Shown here: piece after piece, positions 14,353 to 21,254 of the stretch | How the letters are laid out: each line of letters starts with the position of its first letter | How positions within the stretch are numbered: position 1 is the first letter of the stretch | DNA from: a virus | Virus record (IMG/VR): IMGVR_UViG_3300004806_000087 | Coordinates: 1-25,977 of that record | Direction: 5' to 3' (one strand) | Length of the DNA stretch: 25,977 nt | Position numbers and translations under genes: made by a program | Notes under the pieces: model-generated | The model's input: the letters and a program-made list of their open reading frames with translations, nothing else | Told to the model about the DNA's origin: nothing | Databases searched by the model: none

Positions 14353-14702
14353 CATACGATAAAAGATTCTATGGGATATACGAAGGCATCTGTACTAGCA
14401 CAGATGACCCAGAAAACTCATACCGCATAAAGTTGCTGGTTCCCCAAATACTGGGACAGGCTGAAACGGATTGGGCTAAACCCTGCCTCCCAGTTACAGA
14501 TAACAGCACGCACCTAAACCACACCGACACAGTTACCTCTAGCGCTACCTCCGTAGCTACTTATGGAACGCACACGCATACTGTTACTTTAAATTCTGCC
14601 CACAGCTCACACAATGCAACCCCTAACGTAGGGCAAAAAGTGTGGGTCATGTTTATTGCTGGAGACCCTAATCACCCTGTATGGATGGGAGTACAAATAT
14701 GA
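14349..14702 (+). CDS. Baseplate spike protein, OB-fold (gp5/gpV-like)
   Basis: A 117-residue OB-fold spike protein. FYGIYEGICTSTDDPENSYR matches the opening strand of gpV-type proteins, KLLVPQILG follows, then WAKPCLPV, and the end has PNVGQKVWVMFIAGDPNHPVW, a pattern close to the family consensus (p.vGd.VwV.F..GDp..PVw.G). Between them lies a 36-residue loop with six His (residues about 52-90: two in THLNH, two in THTH, two in AHSSH). No beta-helix or PAAR-like tip follows the OB domain, so this may be only the adaptor base of the spike or the tip may be encoded elsewhere. ATGA overlap with the hub gene. Confidence 0.75.
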   Translation: MTYDKRFYGIYEGICTSTDDPENSYRIKLLVPQILGQAETDWAKPCLPVTDNSTHLNHTDTVTSSATSVATYGTHTHTVTLNSAHSSHNATPNVGQKVWVMFIAGDPNHPVWMGVQI

Positions 14703-15100
14703 CAAGCACAGCTATCTCTTTGCCATTTAGCTTTAACGTAAATGGGGGCGTCTCGGCTACTACGGACCCCGCAAAAATTCTCCAAGACAGAATAACCCTT
14801 ATGACCATGACGCTACTTGGCGAGCGGGTTATGCGACCAAACTTTGGCACAAATATCCGCGGCGCGGCATTTGAAAACATAGGAACTGCCCTAACCGTTA
14901 TTGAGCAAAACATCCAGGCTGGCTTTGCAAAGTGGTTGCCGTACCTAACCCTACTTAGTGTCACTGGAAACATCGACCCTCAGACTAGCGGGTTGAATAT
15001 TTCTATAACTTATAACTACGGCTCAACTAGTACCCCCAACACTGTTGTGGTCAAGACTGCTATCCTTAGCCAGTCTGGCGATTTAATCTCGGAGGCTTAA
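14699..15100 (+). CDS. Baseplate wedge protein (gp25/gpW-like)
   Basis: A 133-residue protein of the gpW/gp25 family. LPFSFNVNGGVSATTDPAKI followed by LQDRITLMTMTLLGERVMRP and NFGTNIRGAAFENIG is the signature gp25 pattern: a helix with the (I)xxlLxT/GERxMRP(x)FG motif. The E-R-x-M-x-P-x-F-G core is fully kept. I chose the ATG at 14699, which overlaps the previous stop as ATGA and has GGGAG seven bases upstream, over an ATG 18 bases before it (14681) that lacks such spacing. gp25 links the wedge to the sheath and triggers its contraction. The C-terminus is a short beta-structure. Confidence 0.9.
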   Translation: MTSTAISLPFSFNVNGGVSATTDPAKILQDRITLMTMTLLGERVMRPNFGTNIRGAAFENIGTALTVIEQNIQAGFAKWLPYLTLLSVTGNIDPQTSGLNISITYNYGSTSTPNTVVVKTAILSQSGDLISEA

Positions 15101-15101
15101 A

Positions 15102-16862
15102 ATGGCGACCAATAACTACGTACCATCCATAGACTACACAACTAGGGATTACTCGTCCATCTTGTCTGATATGACAAGCCTTATACCTAACTTCTCCCCT
15201 AACTGGACAAACCGAGACCCTTCAGACCCAGGCATGACCTTGGTAGAGCTATTTGCCTACATGGGAGACATACTCAATTACTACATCGATGTGGCCGCAA
15301 ACGAAGGCTTCATCACCACAGCCACCCAGCGCCAAAGCGTCTTGAACATTGCCAGCCTTTTGGGTTATATCCCAACAGAGTCAACGGCATCAAGTGTGAC
15401 CTTGACTTTCCAAAACTCTACGGCCTCCCCTATTACAGTGCCAGCGCTCACTCAGGTAGCAACAGCCCTTGTTGCTAACTCAACTAGCACCCAGGTTATC
15501 TTTGAAACTAATACAGCTGTTACGGTCCCAGCAAAGTCTGGTTCAACTAACGGCTCAGCTACAGTAGCTGCTACTCAAGGAACGACGGTTAGTAATGAAA
15601 TTATTGGCACCTCTAATGGCTCTCCTTACCAGCAGTATCAACTAGCTAACCACTCTGTTATTAGCGGCAGTATCAAGGTCACTGTAAGCGGAGTTCAGTA
15701 CCAGCAGGTCCCTTACTTGATTGATTCAAGTGGTTACTCTCCTGTCTACACCGCAACTACTAATGCTAACGGCGTTACTTACATTGAATTTGGCGATGGA
15801 ATTAGCGGTCGAATTCCGCCAAACGGACTTCAAATTTATGCTACTTACCGAATTGGCGGTGGCGTAATAGGTAACGTGGCGTCTGGCACTATTAAGTACA
15901 TTGTTAAGTGGCCGTCTGGAACTACTCCAGCAGGTCTATCTGTACTTAACCAAGATGTTAGTCTTGCTGGAGACGGAGCTGCTACTGGCGGCGCTGACCC
16001 AGAAAGCACCGACTCAATTCGAATTAATGCGCCATTAAGTATTCGTGCGATTAACCGAGCTGTATCTTTAACTGACTACGCCTATCTTGCTGTTCAAGTT
16101 ACTGGAGTATCAAAAGCGGTTGCAGCAGCAAGCGTTTATTCTTCTGTTACCTTGTACATAGCACCTACGGGTGACCCTGGAGTCGGCTCAGATAATGCCA
16201 CTCCTACAACCGTGTTTAATAATATTGTGCCTTCTATACAGAGCTATCTTGTAGATAAAGCGCCAGCAAACACAACAATTACGTTTCAACCACCAAAGTA
16301 TGTGGGAGCCTACATTATTGTAGCTTTAACTGTTCTGCCTACCTATAGCCAGTCCTCAGTTATTGCTAACGTAACCTCAGCAATCAATAACCTGTTCAAC
16401 ATTGATAACGTTGTGTTTGGTGACACTATCTACCAGTCTGACGTACATAATGCTATTGGCTCGGTAGACGGAATTGCGTCTCAGCAAATTATTAAGATGG
16501 TAAGAGCTGACCAAGACCAGACGTTCTCAATTACTAATAAGGCTTTGACGGCAAACGTTGCTACCCTAACAACATCGGCCACTCACAACTTAACCGTAGG
16601 CCAGACAATTTCAGTGTCTAACGTTGACTCAACGTTTAACGGAACATACGTCGTAACGGCTGTAACAAGCAACACGTTCTCCTACGCTCTAGTGGCCCCT
16701 ACGGTCTCCTCTACACCAAGCTCTGGTGGCTCTGTTACAGCACTTACTGTAGGAAGCATCATTTGCGGAACTGGGGAGATACCTACAATCAACGAGCTTA
16801 GTGGAAATAGCACAGGCGTAGGTTCTGTTACTGTAAATGCTAGTGGTGGAATTCTAAGCTAA
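15102..16862 (+). CDS. Baseplate wedge protein (gpJ / gp6-like) with inserted beta-domain
   Basis: A 586-residue protein. The start MATNNYVPSIDYTTRDYSSI and NRDPSDPGMTLVELFAYMGD ILNYYIDVAANEGF belong to the baseplate J family (P2 gpJ, T4 gp6). A core with VTYIEFGDGISGRIPPNG (about 225-245) and DYAYLAVQVTGVSKAVAAAS (about 325-345) is kept, and the end has the family's GEIP signature (GTGEIPTINELSG). Between VRADQDQTF and that end, residues about 476-548 are an extra beta-domain with SNVDSTFNGTYVVTAV, also present twice in the next protein. It builds the wedge ring that holds the baseplate together. The gene follows gp25 by one base and precedes the gpI-like gene, the usual gp25-J-I order. Confidence 0.85.
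   Translation: MATNNYVPSIDYTTRDYSSILSDMTSLIPNFSPNWTNRDPSDPGMTLVELFAYMGDILNYYIDVAANEGFITTATQRQSVLNIASLLGYIPTESTASSVTLTFQNSTASPITVPALTQVATALVANSTSTQVIFETNTAVTVPAKSGSTNGSATVAATQGTTVSNEIIGTSNGSPYQQYQLANHSVISGSIKVTVSGVQYQQVPYLIDSSGYSPVYTATTNANGVTYIEFGDGISGRIPPNGLQIYATYRIGGGVIGNVASGTIKYIVKWPSGTTPAGLSVLNQDVSLAGDGAATGGADPESTDSIRINAPLSIRAINRAVSLTDYAYLAVQVTGVSKAVAAASVYSSVTLYIAPTGDPGVGSDNATPTTVFNNIVPSIQSYLVDKAPANTTITFQPPKYVGAYIIVALTVLPTYSQSSVIANVTSAINNLFNIDNVVFGDTIYQSDVHNAIGSVDGIASQQIIKMVRADQDQTFSITNKALTANVATLTTSATHNLTVGQTISVSNVDSTFNGTYVVTAVTSNTFSYALVAPTVSSTPSSGGSVTALTVGSIICGTGEIPTINELSGNSTGVGSVTVNASGGILS
16527..16745 (+). repeat. Coding copy A of a shared beta-domain
   Basis: About 73 residues (NVATLTTSATHNLTVGQTIS ... 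FNGTYVVTAVTSNTFSYAL) lie within the gpJ-like protein. The pattern NVAT(L/V)T...H.L.VG..I.ISGV...(F/Y)NGT..I.AVT...(S/F)FA recurs at 17800-18000 and 18660-18895. The copies are related as protein, while the DNA has drifted. Confidence 0.6.
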
Positions 16863-19462
16863 TGTCACGTTACGGTATTGACTACTACGGCATAGCCTAT
16901 TACGGCGGCACGAACCCGCTTAAGTATGACGCTTCTCCGTTTACTGCTACGCCATCAAACTATGGCCAAATTACCCTTAAGTGGGCTGACCCTTCTGGTA
17001 CATGGTCTCAGTTAATTTTGGTAAGAAACGCGTATGGCTACCCAGTTAACCCATACGATGGCGTACGGCTATTAGTAGTTAATAATGGGTCAGACCCAGT
17101 AACTTATATTGATTCGTCAAACTTAGTGCAAGGTGCGTTTTACTACTATTCCATATTTGTATACAACACTGTTAACTATGTTTGGACTAACGCAGGTAAC
17201 GCTATTGGCCTTTCTGTACAAAACTGCGGTAACACAGATAAGCTGTACAGCTACTTGCCGGAAATCTATAAAATTACCCAGCCCTACGCGGCAACATCTG
17301 ACTGGGACAACCCAGACCTCTATGCGTTCCTTAGTAACTTTGGGTTCCAGCTAGACTACGACCAAACTCTTTCTAACCTTCTTATTAACCGCTACAACAC
17401 TGAAACTGTTAGCGGAACAGCTATCCCCACCATGCTTAATCAATTTGGCCAAAAGTACGAACAAGCAATTGGTCTACAGCAAAACAGAATTCTTCTACGC
17501 GACAGCGTAATACTAACCTCACAACGCGGCTCTAAGCGCGGACTTGTTGGGTACCTAGAAGACTTTAGCGGCTGGGGTGTACCTAACCCAGTACCACAAC
17601 CAAGTTTTGTTATTAACCCTACTACTGGTCAGCGCACACTAGTTTCCTCCACAGTAGCGGCTGCCCCTAACCCAAGCGTAAACGGCATTGTTATTGGGCA
17701 CAATCTTATGCTTGATTACAATGATTCTTCTTTTGAAGAAAGCAGCGGTCACTGGGTTTCAACAGACGGAACTGCAGACTATGACCAACTTCAAGTTCTT
17801 CCTATTACGACTCTGTCTTTAACTTCTAACGTTGCAACACTAACAATTGGGCCAAACTACTACGACGTAGGTAACTCAATAACTATTAGCGGTTTGCCTT
17901 ATCCTCTTTTTAACAGCGCTGTGCCCGTAGTGTTAACTGCTGTAACGCCTACAACTATCAGCTTTGCTCTTACAGGGGCTAACTTAGCCCCTACAAGTGG
18001 ATACAACCCGACAACTGGAAAGTATGGAACTGTCATCCCCTACCCATCTCCATGGGTAGAGCCAACTGCTCCAATTCTATTTCCCAATAAAACTGGTGGA
18101 GTACTTGCTATGTATAACCTCTCAACCAGTTCGCAAACAGTTACAGCTTACTGCGGAGACGATAAGCCAGTTACAAACGGTATACCCGTAACCGCTGGAA
18201 CTACATACACATTTAGTATCTATGCCGCCAAAGGCGCTGGCACTACAGCTAGAGCAGTTACGGCAGCTATAAAATGGTTTGACCGTTTAGGTAACTTTAT
18301 CTCTACTTCTACTGGAACTGGCGTATCAGATAACACAGCGTTGTTCTCTGCGTCCTACAGACCATACGTGTCTGCTGCTGCTCCTTCTGGCGCGGCCTAT
18401 GCCTGCCCTGGAGTTTCTATTGCCTCTATTGGAGGTAGCGCCTCTAATGAGCACCATTTCTTTGACGCAGCTCAGTTTGAGGCCGCATCATCTCCAACTT
18501 CATTTGATGAGGCACGGCAGCTGCACGTAACACTAAAAGCAAATAGAATTAATGAACTTATAAACCCACACTTTGTGGCACCAACAACCACTAGCTGGAT
18601 AACATCTGGCGGAACTTCGTCGTCAGTAACAACGGTTCTTGAGCCTACAGCGACAAACTATTCAATAACCTCAACAGCTATATCCTCTAACGTAGCCACT
18701 GTAACGTTGAGCGCCCCACATAACCTTCAAGTCGGAGCCACTGTTTACATATCTGGAGTATCTGGTTCTGGGGTAACAGCAGGAAACTACAACGGAACGA
18801 GAACAATTACGGCGGTAACACTAAGCTCACTGTCGTTTGCCGTAACGGCATCCAACCAATCAGCTACTGCAACGACTGGAAACCTTTACCAAACAGGGCA
18901 CACATATCAGGTAACAGCTAGCAGTTCTTCAGTTTCTGTTAGCTCATGGGACGGCTCTACAACGTCAGAGCTGTGCAATATCTTCTACCCATCTACTTCG
19001 TACACGTTTAGCGTTTATGCTCAAGCAGTAACTGCAACTGAGTCTATGACCGCGGTTATAAACTGGTACGACATAACACATACCCTTATAAGCTCATCAA
19101 CTGGGGTTGCAACAAGCGTACCCACTGGCTCATGGGCTAGACCATACGTAACAGATACCGCACCGTCCAATGCGGCATATGCAAGTGTCAGCTTAGTATG
19201 GGGAACTACATCAGGTAACGTTGCATATCTAGACCAAGCTGTGTTTGAAAACGCTGGAACCCTGCTTCCATACTTTGATGGCAGTGGCGGACCAGGACTA
19301 ACAACTGACTTTATGTGGGAAGGCAACGCAGTTAACGCTGGACGAAGCCATTACTACAAGAACAAGCTGAACGTTCAGACTCGACTTTACACGGACGTGC
19401 TTCAATCCCAGCTAGTGCTAGGCTCAACGGCGGCGTTGTACATAGGCCAGCCAAACACGTAG
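16862..19462 (+). CDS. Large baseplate/tail protein (gpI-like) with duplicated carbohydrate-binding-like modules
   Basis: An 866-residue protein at the position of gpI (T4 gp7 end). Residues 25-125 look like a fibronectin-III or Ig-type domain (QITLKWADPSGTWSQLILVR, YYYSIFVYN). Residues about 130-250 have YSYLPEIYKITQ, then LYAFLSNFGFQLDYDQTLSN and LRDSVILTSQRGSKRGLVGY, the helical tail protein I pattern. After that come two copies of a carbohydrate-binding-like module (about 285-550 and 565-825) with an N-terminal FE..W or HF..W strand, then (S)YTFS(I/V)YA, W(F/Y)D, YRPYV and DAAQFE-type strands. Each copy holds an extra beta-domain between its first strand and the rest. Likely the wedge outer arm and a host-surface contact; specific ligand unknown. 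Last 40 residues have a mixed basic end. Confidence 0.75.
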   Translation: MSRYGIDYYGIAYYGGTNPLKYDASPFTATPSNYGQITLKWADPSGTWSQLILVRNAYGYPVNPYDGVRLLVVNNGSDPVTYIDSSNLVQGAFYYYSIFVYNTVNYVWTNAGNAIGLSVQNCGNTDKLYSYLPEIYKITQPYAATSDWDNPDLYAFLSNFGFQLDYDQTLSNLLINRYNTETVSGTAIPTMLNQFGQKYEQAIGLQQNRILLRDSVILTSQRGSKRGLVGYLEDFSGWGVPNPVPQPSFVINPTTGQRTLVSSTVAAAPNPSVNGIVIGHNLMLDYNDSSFEESSGHWVSTDGTADYDQLQVLPITTLSLTSNVATLTIGPNYYDVGNSITISGLPYPLFNSAVPVVLTAVTPTTISFALTGANLAPTSGYNPTTGKYGTVIPYPSPWVEPTAPILFPNKTGGVLAMYNLSTSSQTVTAYCGDDKPVTNGIPVTAGTTYTFSIYAAKGAGTTARAVTAAIKWFDRLGNFISTSTGTGVSDNTALFSASYRPYVSAAAPSGAAYACPGVSIASIGGSASNEHHFFDAAQFEAASSPTSFDEARQLHVTLKANRINELINPHFVAPTTTSWITSGGTSSSVTTVLEPTATNYSITSTAISSNVATVTLSAPHNLQVGATVYISGVSGSGVTAGNYNGTRTITAVTLSSLSFAVTASNQSATATTGNLYQTGHTYQVTASSSSVSVSSWDGSTTSELCNIFYPSTSYTFSVYAQAVTATESMTAVINWYDITHTLISSSTGVATSVPTGSWARPYVTDTAPSNAAYASVSLVWGTTSGNVAYLDQAVFENAGTLLPYFDGSGGPGLTTDFMWEGNAVNAGRSHYYKNKLNVQTRLYTDVLQSQLVLGSTAALYIGQPNT
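17800..18000 (+). repeat. Coding copy B of the shared beta-domain
   Basis: Around residues 314-378 of the 866-residue protein: LTSNVATLTIGPNYYDVGNS, then ITISGLPYPLFNSAVPVVLT and AVTPTTISFALT. This copy lacks the FNGTY motif seen in copies A and C, and has FNSAV in its place. It sits between the first strand and the remainder of the first carbohydrate-binding-like module. Confidence 0.5.
18660..18895 (+). repeat. Coding copy C of the shared beta-domain
   Basis: Around residues 600-672: ISSNVATVTLSAPHNLQVGA, YISGVSGSGVTAGNYNGTRT and ITAVTLSSLSFAVTASN. It matches copy A at the start, in the NGT turn and in the final SFAV strand. Its place in the second module equals that of copy B in the first. 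Confidence 0.6.
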
Positions 19463-19474
19463 TACACTTTTCCC

Positions 19475-19753
19475 ATGTTTGACTTACTACTTGTTGGAAT
19501 GTTTACGGCTTTTGTTTTAGCGGTCTTAACCCCGCTTATAGACCTACTCAACGTATTCATTAGCCCTATTGCGGTAAACGCTGTTATCTCGTTGATAGTC
19601 TCAGCTGGCGGAAACTACCTAGTCTCTACTCATACTGTCAAAGGATTTATTATCAAGGCAGTAGCTGGGGCATTCTTTGGTCGCTTCCTTCTTACCGTGG
19701 GCGAGCGCCTTGCGACATACCGCCCTGTAGTAATCAACTCCGCTAGACAATAA
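19475..19753 (+). CDS. Small membrane protein, possible holin
   Basis: A 92-residue protein with two or three hydrophobic segments: LLLVGMFTAFVLAVLTPLID (about 4-26), PIAVNAVISLIVSAGGNYLV (31-50) and FIIKAVAGAFFGRFLLTVG (about 57-75), ending in a charged tail (GERLATYRPVVINSARQ). Size, membrane segments and place after the tail genes fit a holin, but no endolysin is visible in the window, so the call is cautious. ATG 19475 has no good ribosome site; the ATG at 19499 has a slightly better GGA context and would give 84 residues. The gene ends 44 bases before the next one. Alternative: membrane anchor or superinfection exclusion protein. Confidence 0.45.
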   Translation: MFDLLLVGMFTAFVLAVLTPLIDLLNVFISPIAVNAVISLIVSAGGNYLVSTHTVKGFIIKAVAGAFFGRFLLTVGERLATYRPVVINSARQ

Positions 19754-19771
19754 AACTTCCTGTGCTAGTCT
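19744..19771 (+). promoter_or_regulatory. Candidate promoter before the replication genes
   Basis: TAGACA (19744-19749, five of six matches to TTGACA) and extended -10 TGCTAGTCT (TG at 19763-19764, -10 TAGTCT at 19766-19771, only three of six matches) are 16 bases apart. A start near 19778 would leave a leader of about 20 bases carrying the AAAGGAGG site at 19785-19792. It overlaps the end of the membrane-protein gene. Weak evidence, but it lies in the largest gap of the late-to-replication boundary. Confidence 0.25.
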
Positions 19772-19772
19772 A

Positions 19773-19794
19773 GGCCTCCCCTACAAAGGAGGTC
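19773..19794 (+). promoter_or_regulatory. Hairpin masking the ribosome binding site of the 19798 gene
   Basis: GGCCTCC (19773-19779) pairs with GGAGGTC (19788-19794) in a 7-bp stem (one G-U pair) around an 8-base loop. The right arm contains the Shine-Dalgarno GGAGG. Transcripts reading through from the tail genes would carry both arms; transcripts starting near 19778 would lack most of the left arm. A comparable, weaker arrangement exists at 5148-5159. Confidence 0.35.
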
Positions 19795-19797
19795 CGA

Positions 19798-20442
19798 ATG
19801 GACAAGTACTATGTGATAGTCGCTGGTAACGGAATTACTAGCCGCGCTAATTTAGAAGCGCTTATGGAAGACCACTACTACGCTAATGGCCCTAAAGGAA
19901 TATTGGTCCTAGCGTTTGATGGCAAGCCAAGCCAAGGGCAGATATTCGCAGCCCAGCTTGCAAAAGATAAAAACATCGAAACAGTTGTATTCAATACCAA
20001 AGACGATGCACCTGGCCTTCCGCCATGTAGCGTCGCGGTTGTAGATAACCCATTACTTGCAGCAGTCTCTTCTAATGAAGGAGAGAAAGCTTCTGCATTT
20101 GTTCTCTGGTCTGACGAAGACACAGGTTGCCTGAACCTACTTGCTTACTGCAAGAAGGCTGGCGTCCCGTGCTTTGACTTGACCGATGGGCTCAACCCGC
20201 TTACCGCCTCTCCAAAGGCCAAGGCACAAGACGCGCCTGAAATCCCTGAGGCTGAACAGGAAGAGGTCGAGGAAGAGTACGTTCTTCCCCTAGAAGACCC
20301 TGAGGAGGAAGAAGACATGGACGAGGACGAGACGCTTGATGAGGTCTACATGGCCGTTGAGTACCTAGTCCAAGCCATAGCCAAGGCTGTGCGGGCCGAG
20401 CTAAGTGCCTCTAATAAGCCTCAGAAGGGCTCTAAGGCGTGA
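19798..20442 (+). CDS. Rossmann/SLOG-like protein with acidic C-terminal tail
   Basis: A 214-residue protein with the very strong site AAAGGAGGT. Residues 1-130 look alpha/beta: YYVIVAGNGITSRANLEALM begins with a strand and a glycine-containing loop; ILVLAFDGKP, IETVVFN and AFVLWSDEDTGCLNLLAYCK give strands, and AGVPCFDLTDG the last. The pattern recalls SLOG or DprA-type nucleotide-binding Rossmannoids, where a (D)G(x)SxGT loop is replaced here by DEDTG. I do not claim a match. Residues 150-185 are extremely acidic (QEEVEEEYVLPLEDPEEEED), followed by a helix and a basic end. Acidic tails often imitate DNA or bind DNA-binding proteins. First gene of the replication segment, overlapping the next by four bases. 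Confidence 0.4.
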   Translation: MDKYYVIVAGNGITSRANLEALMEDHYYANGPKGILVLAFDGKPSQGQIFAAQLAKDKNIETVVFNTKDDAPGLPPCSVAVVDNPLLAAVSSNEGEKASAFVLWSDEDTGCLNLLAYCKKAGVPCFDLTDGLNPLTASPKAKAQDAPEIPEAEQEEVEEEYVLPLEDPEEEEDMDEDETLDEVYMAVEYLVQAIAKAVRAELSASNKPQKGSKA

Positions 20443-21254
20443 TTACAGCCAGAGCCATAGGTATCCTCGAGGAAATAGCCATGAGACCGTCCCACGGGGG
20501 CGCTGCGGGCCTTTCTCGGGTAGTCGGAGAAGGCCGAGAGGCTATCCAGAACGCAATCACCCTTCTTCGGAAGGAGGGTCTCCTAGAGACCATCACTAAC
20601 CGCATGAGCAACGGCAAAACCGTCTCTACATTGCGAGTAACCAGTGCGGGTTACCAGTTACTGGAAACCCGTATCCACATACTACAGACACAGCTGAATA
20701 GCTATAAATCCTTTAATGCTTATTCTATAAATAGTAAACCGAATAGCGAAACAAGTTCGCGGGAGGCTCACGTGGAATATTACGAAACAGAAGAAGAGCG
20801 GCTTGAGGCTCAGCGTAAGCATTACGCCCGCAAGCAAGCTGAGAAGGCGGAGGCTAACCAGAAGCGCGTCAGCGAGAACATGGTTCGCCGCAGTGAGCTA
20901 AACGCCGCTAACTGGTCAGTCACGGATTCAACCTTTGAGTTCGCCAACCAGATGCACGGCATCTTCCACATCGCGCCGTGGCAAGTTACCCGCAGCCGAT
21001 TTCGTTATGCCTTGGCTAACAAGCGCGCCGAGTTCGGTACTACTGGGGATGTAGAGATAGTCATGATGCGTTTGTACTTTGACAGCATCCGCCACGACAC
21101 CCAGCTCAGTGACCCTGAAATGGTGTGGAAGCGGTTCATCACCCAGTTTGCTTTGTTGCTAGAAAAGGCAAAGCAGTCTATGGTTACCGAAGAGCAGGTT
21201 GAAGAGATTAAGCAAGAAATAGATAAGTCAAGAGATTGGTTGCGAAATGTATAA
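20439..21254 (+). CDS. Winged-helix DNA-binding protein, putative replication initiator
   Basis: A 271-residue protein with a GTG start (20439) overlapping the previous stop; GAAGGG lies upstream. Residues 1-80 form a winged helix-turn-helix: AIGILEEIAMRPS, GLSRVVGEGREAIQNAITLL RKEGLLET, then the TVSTLRVTSAGYQLLE wing. A low-complexity linker of about residues 82-110 (Ser, Asn, Lys) follows. A charged helical section comes next (residues about 115-145), then a compact domain, 150-271 (TDSTFEFANQMHGIFHIAPW, RSRFRYALANKRAEFG, VMMRLYFDSI). The gene precedes a DnaC-like loader and, further on, helicase and primase, as in lambda O-P. The DNA coding for its wing and linker contains origin-like repeats (20637-20760). 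A transcription regulator is the main alternative. Confidence 0.55.
   Translation: MITARAIGILEEIAMRPSHGGAAGLSRVVGEGREAIQNAITLLRKEGLLETITNRMSNGKTVSTLRVTSAGYQLLETRIHILQTQLNSYKSFNAYSINSKPNSETSSREAHVEYYETEEERLEAQRKHYARKQAEKAEANQKRVSENMVRRSELNAANWSVTDSTFEFANQMHGIFHIAPWQVTRSRFRYALANKRAEFGTTGDVEIVMMRLYFDSIRHDTQLSDPEMVWKRFITQFALLLEKAKQSMVTEEQVEEIKQEIDKSRDWLRNV
20637..20760. other. Origin-like cluster inside the putative initiator gene
   Basis: Three 9-base units of form GTWWCCAGT lie in 32 bases: GTAACCAGT (20637-20645), GTTACCAGT (20650-20658) and, reversed, ACTGGAAAC (20660-20668). The last two are the core of a 23-base near-palindrome (20648-20670; 10 of 11 pairs). GTATCCACA (20671-20679) matches the DnaA box TTATCCACA at 8 of 9. 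An AT-rich tract follows (20695-20745, about 76% A+T) with CTATAAAT twice (20702, 20725) and GAATAGC twice (20696, 20741). An inverted repeat GCGAA/TTCGC ends it (20746-20760). Confidence 0.45.

Noticed and set aside
14681-14698. Earlier ATG for the gp25-like gene
   Set aside because: It gives MDGSTN before the family's normal start, overlaps the spike gene by 22 bases and lacks a spaced ribosome site; ATG 14699 has GGGAG and an ATGA junction.
20405-20617. Short ORFs on both strands around the start of the winged-helix gene
   Set aside because: Arg/Pro-rich shadow frames; the GTG-started winged-helix frame is continuous and has recognisable fold.
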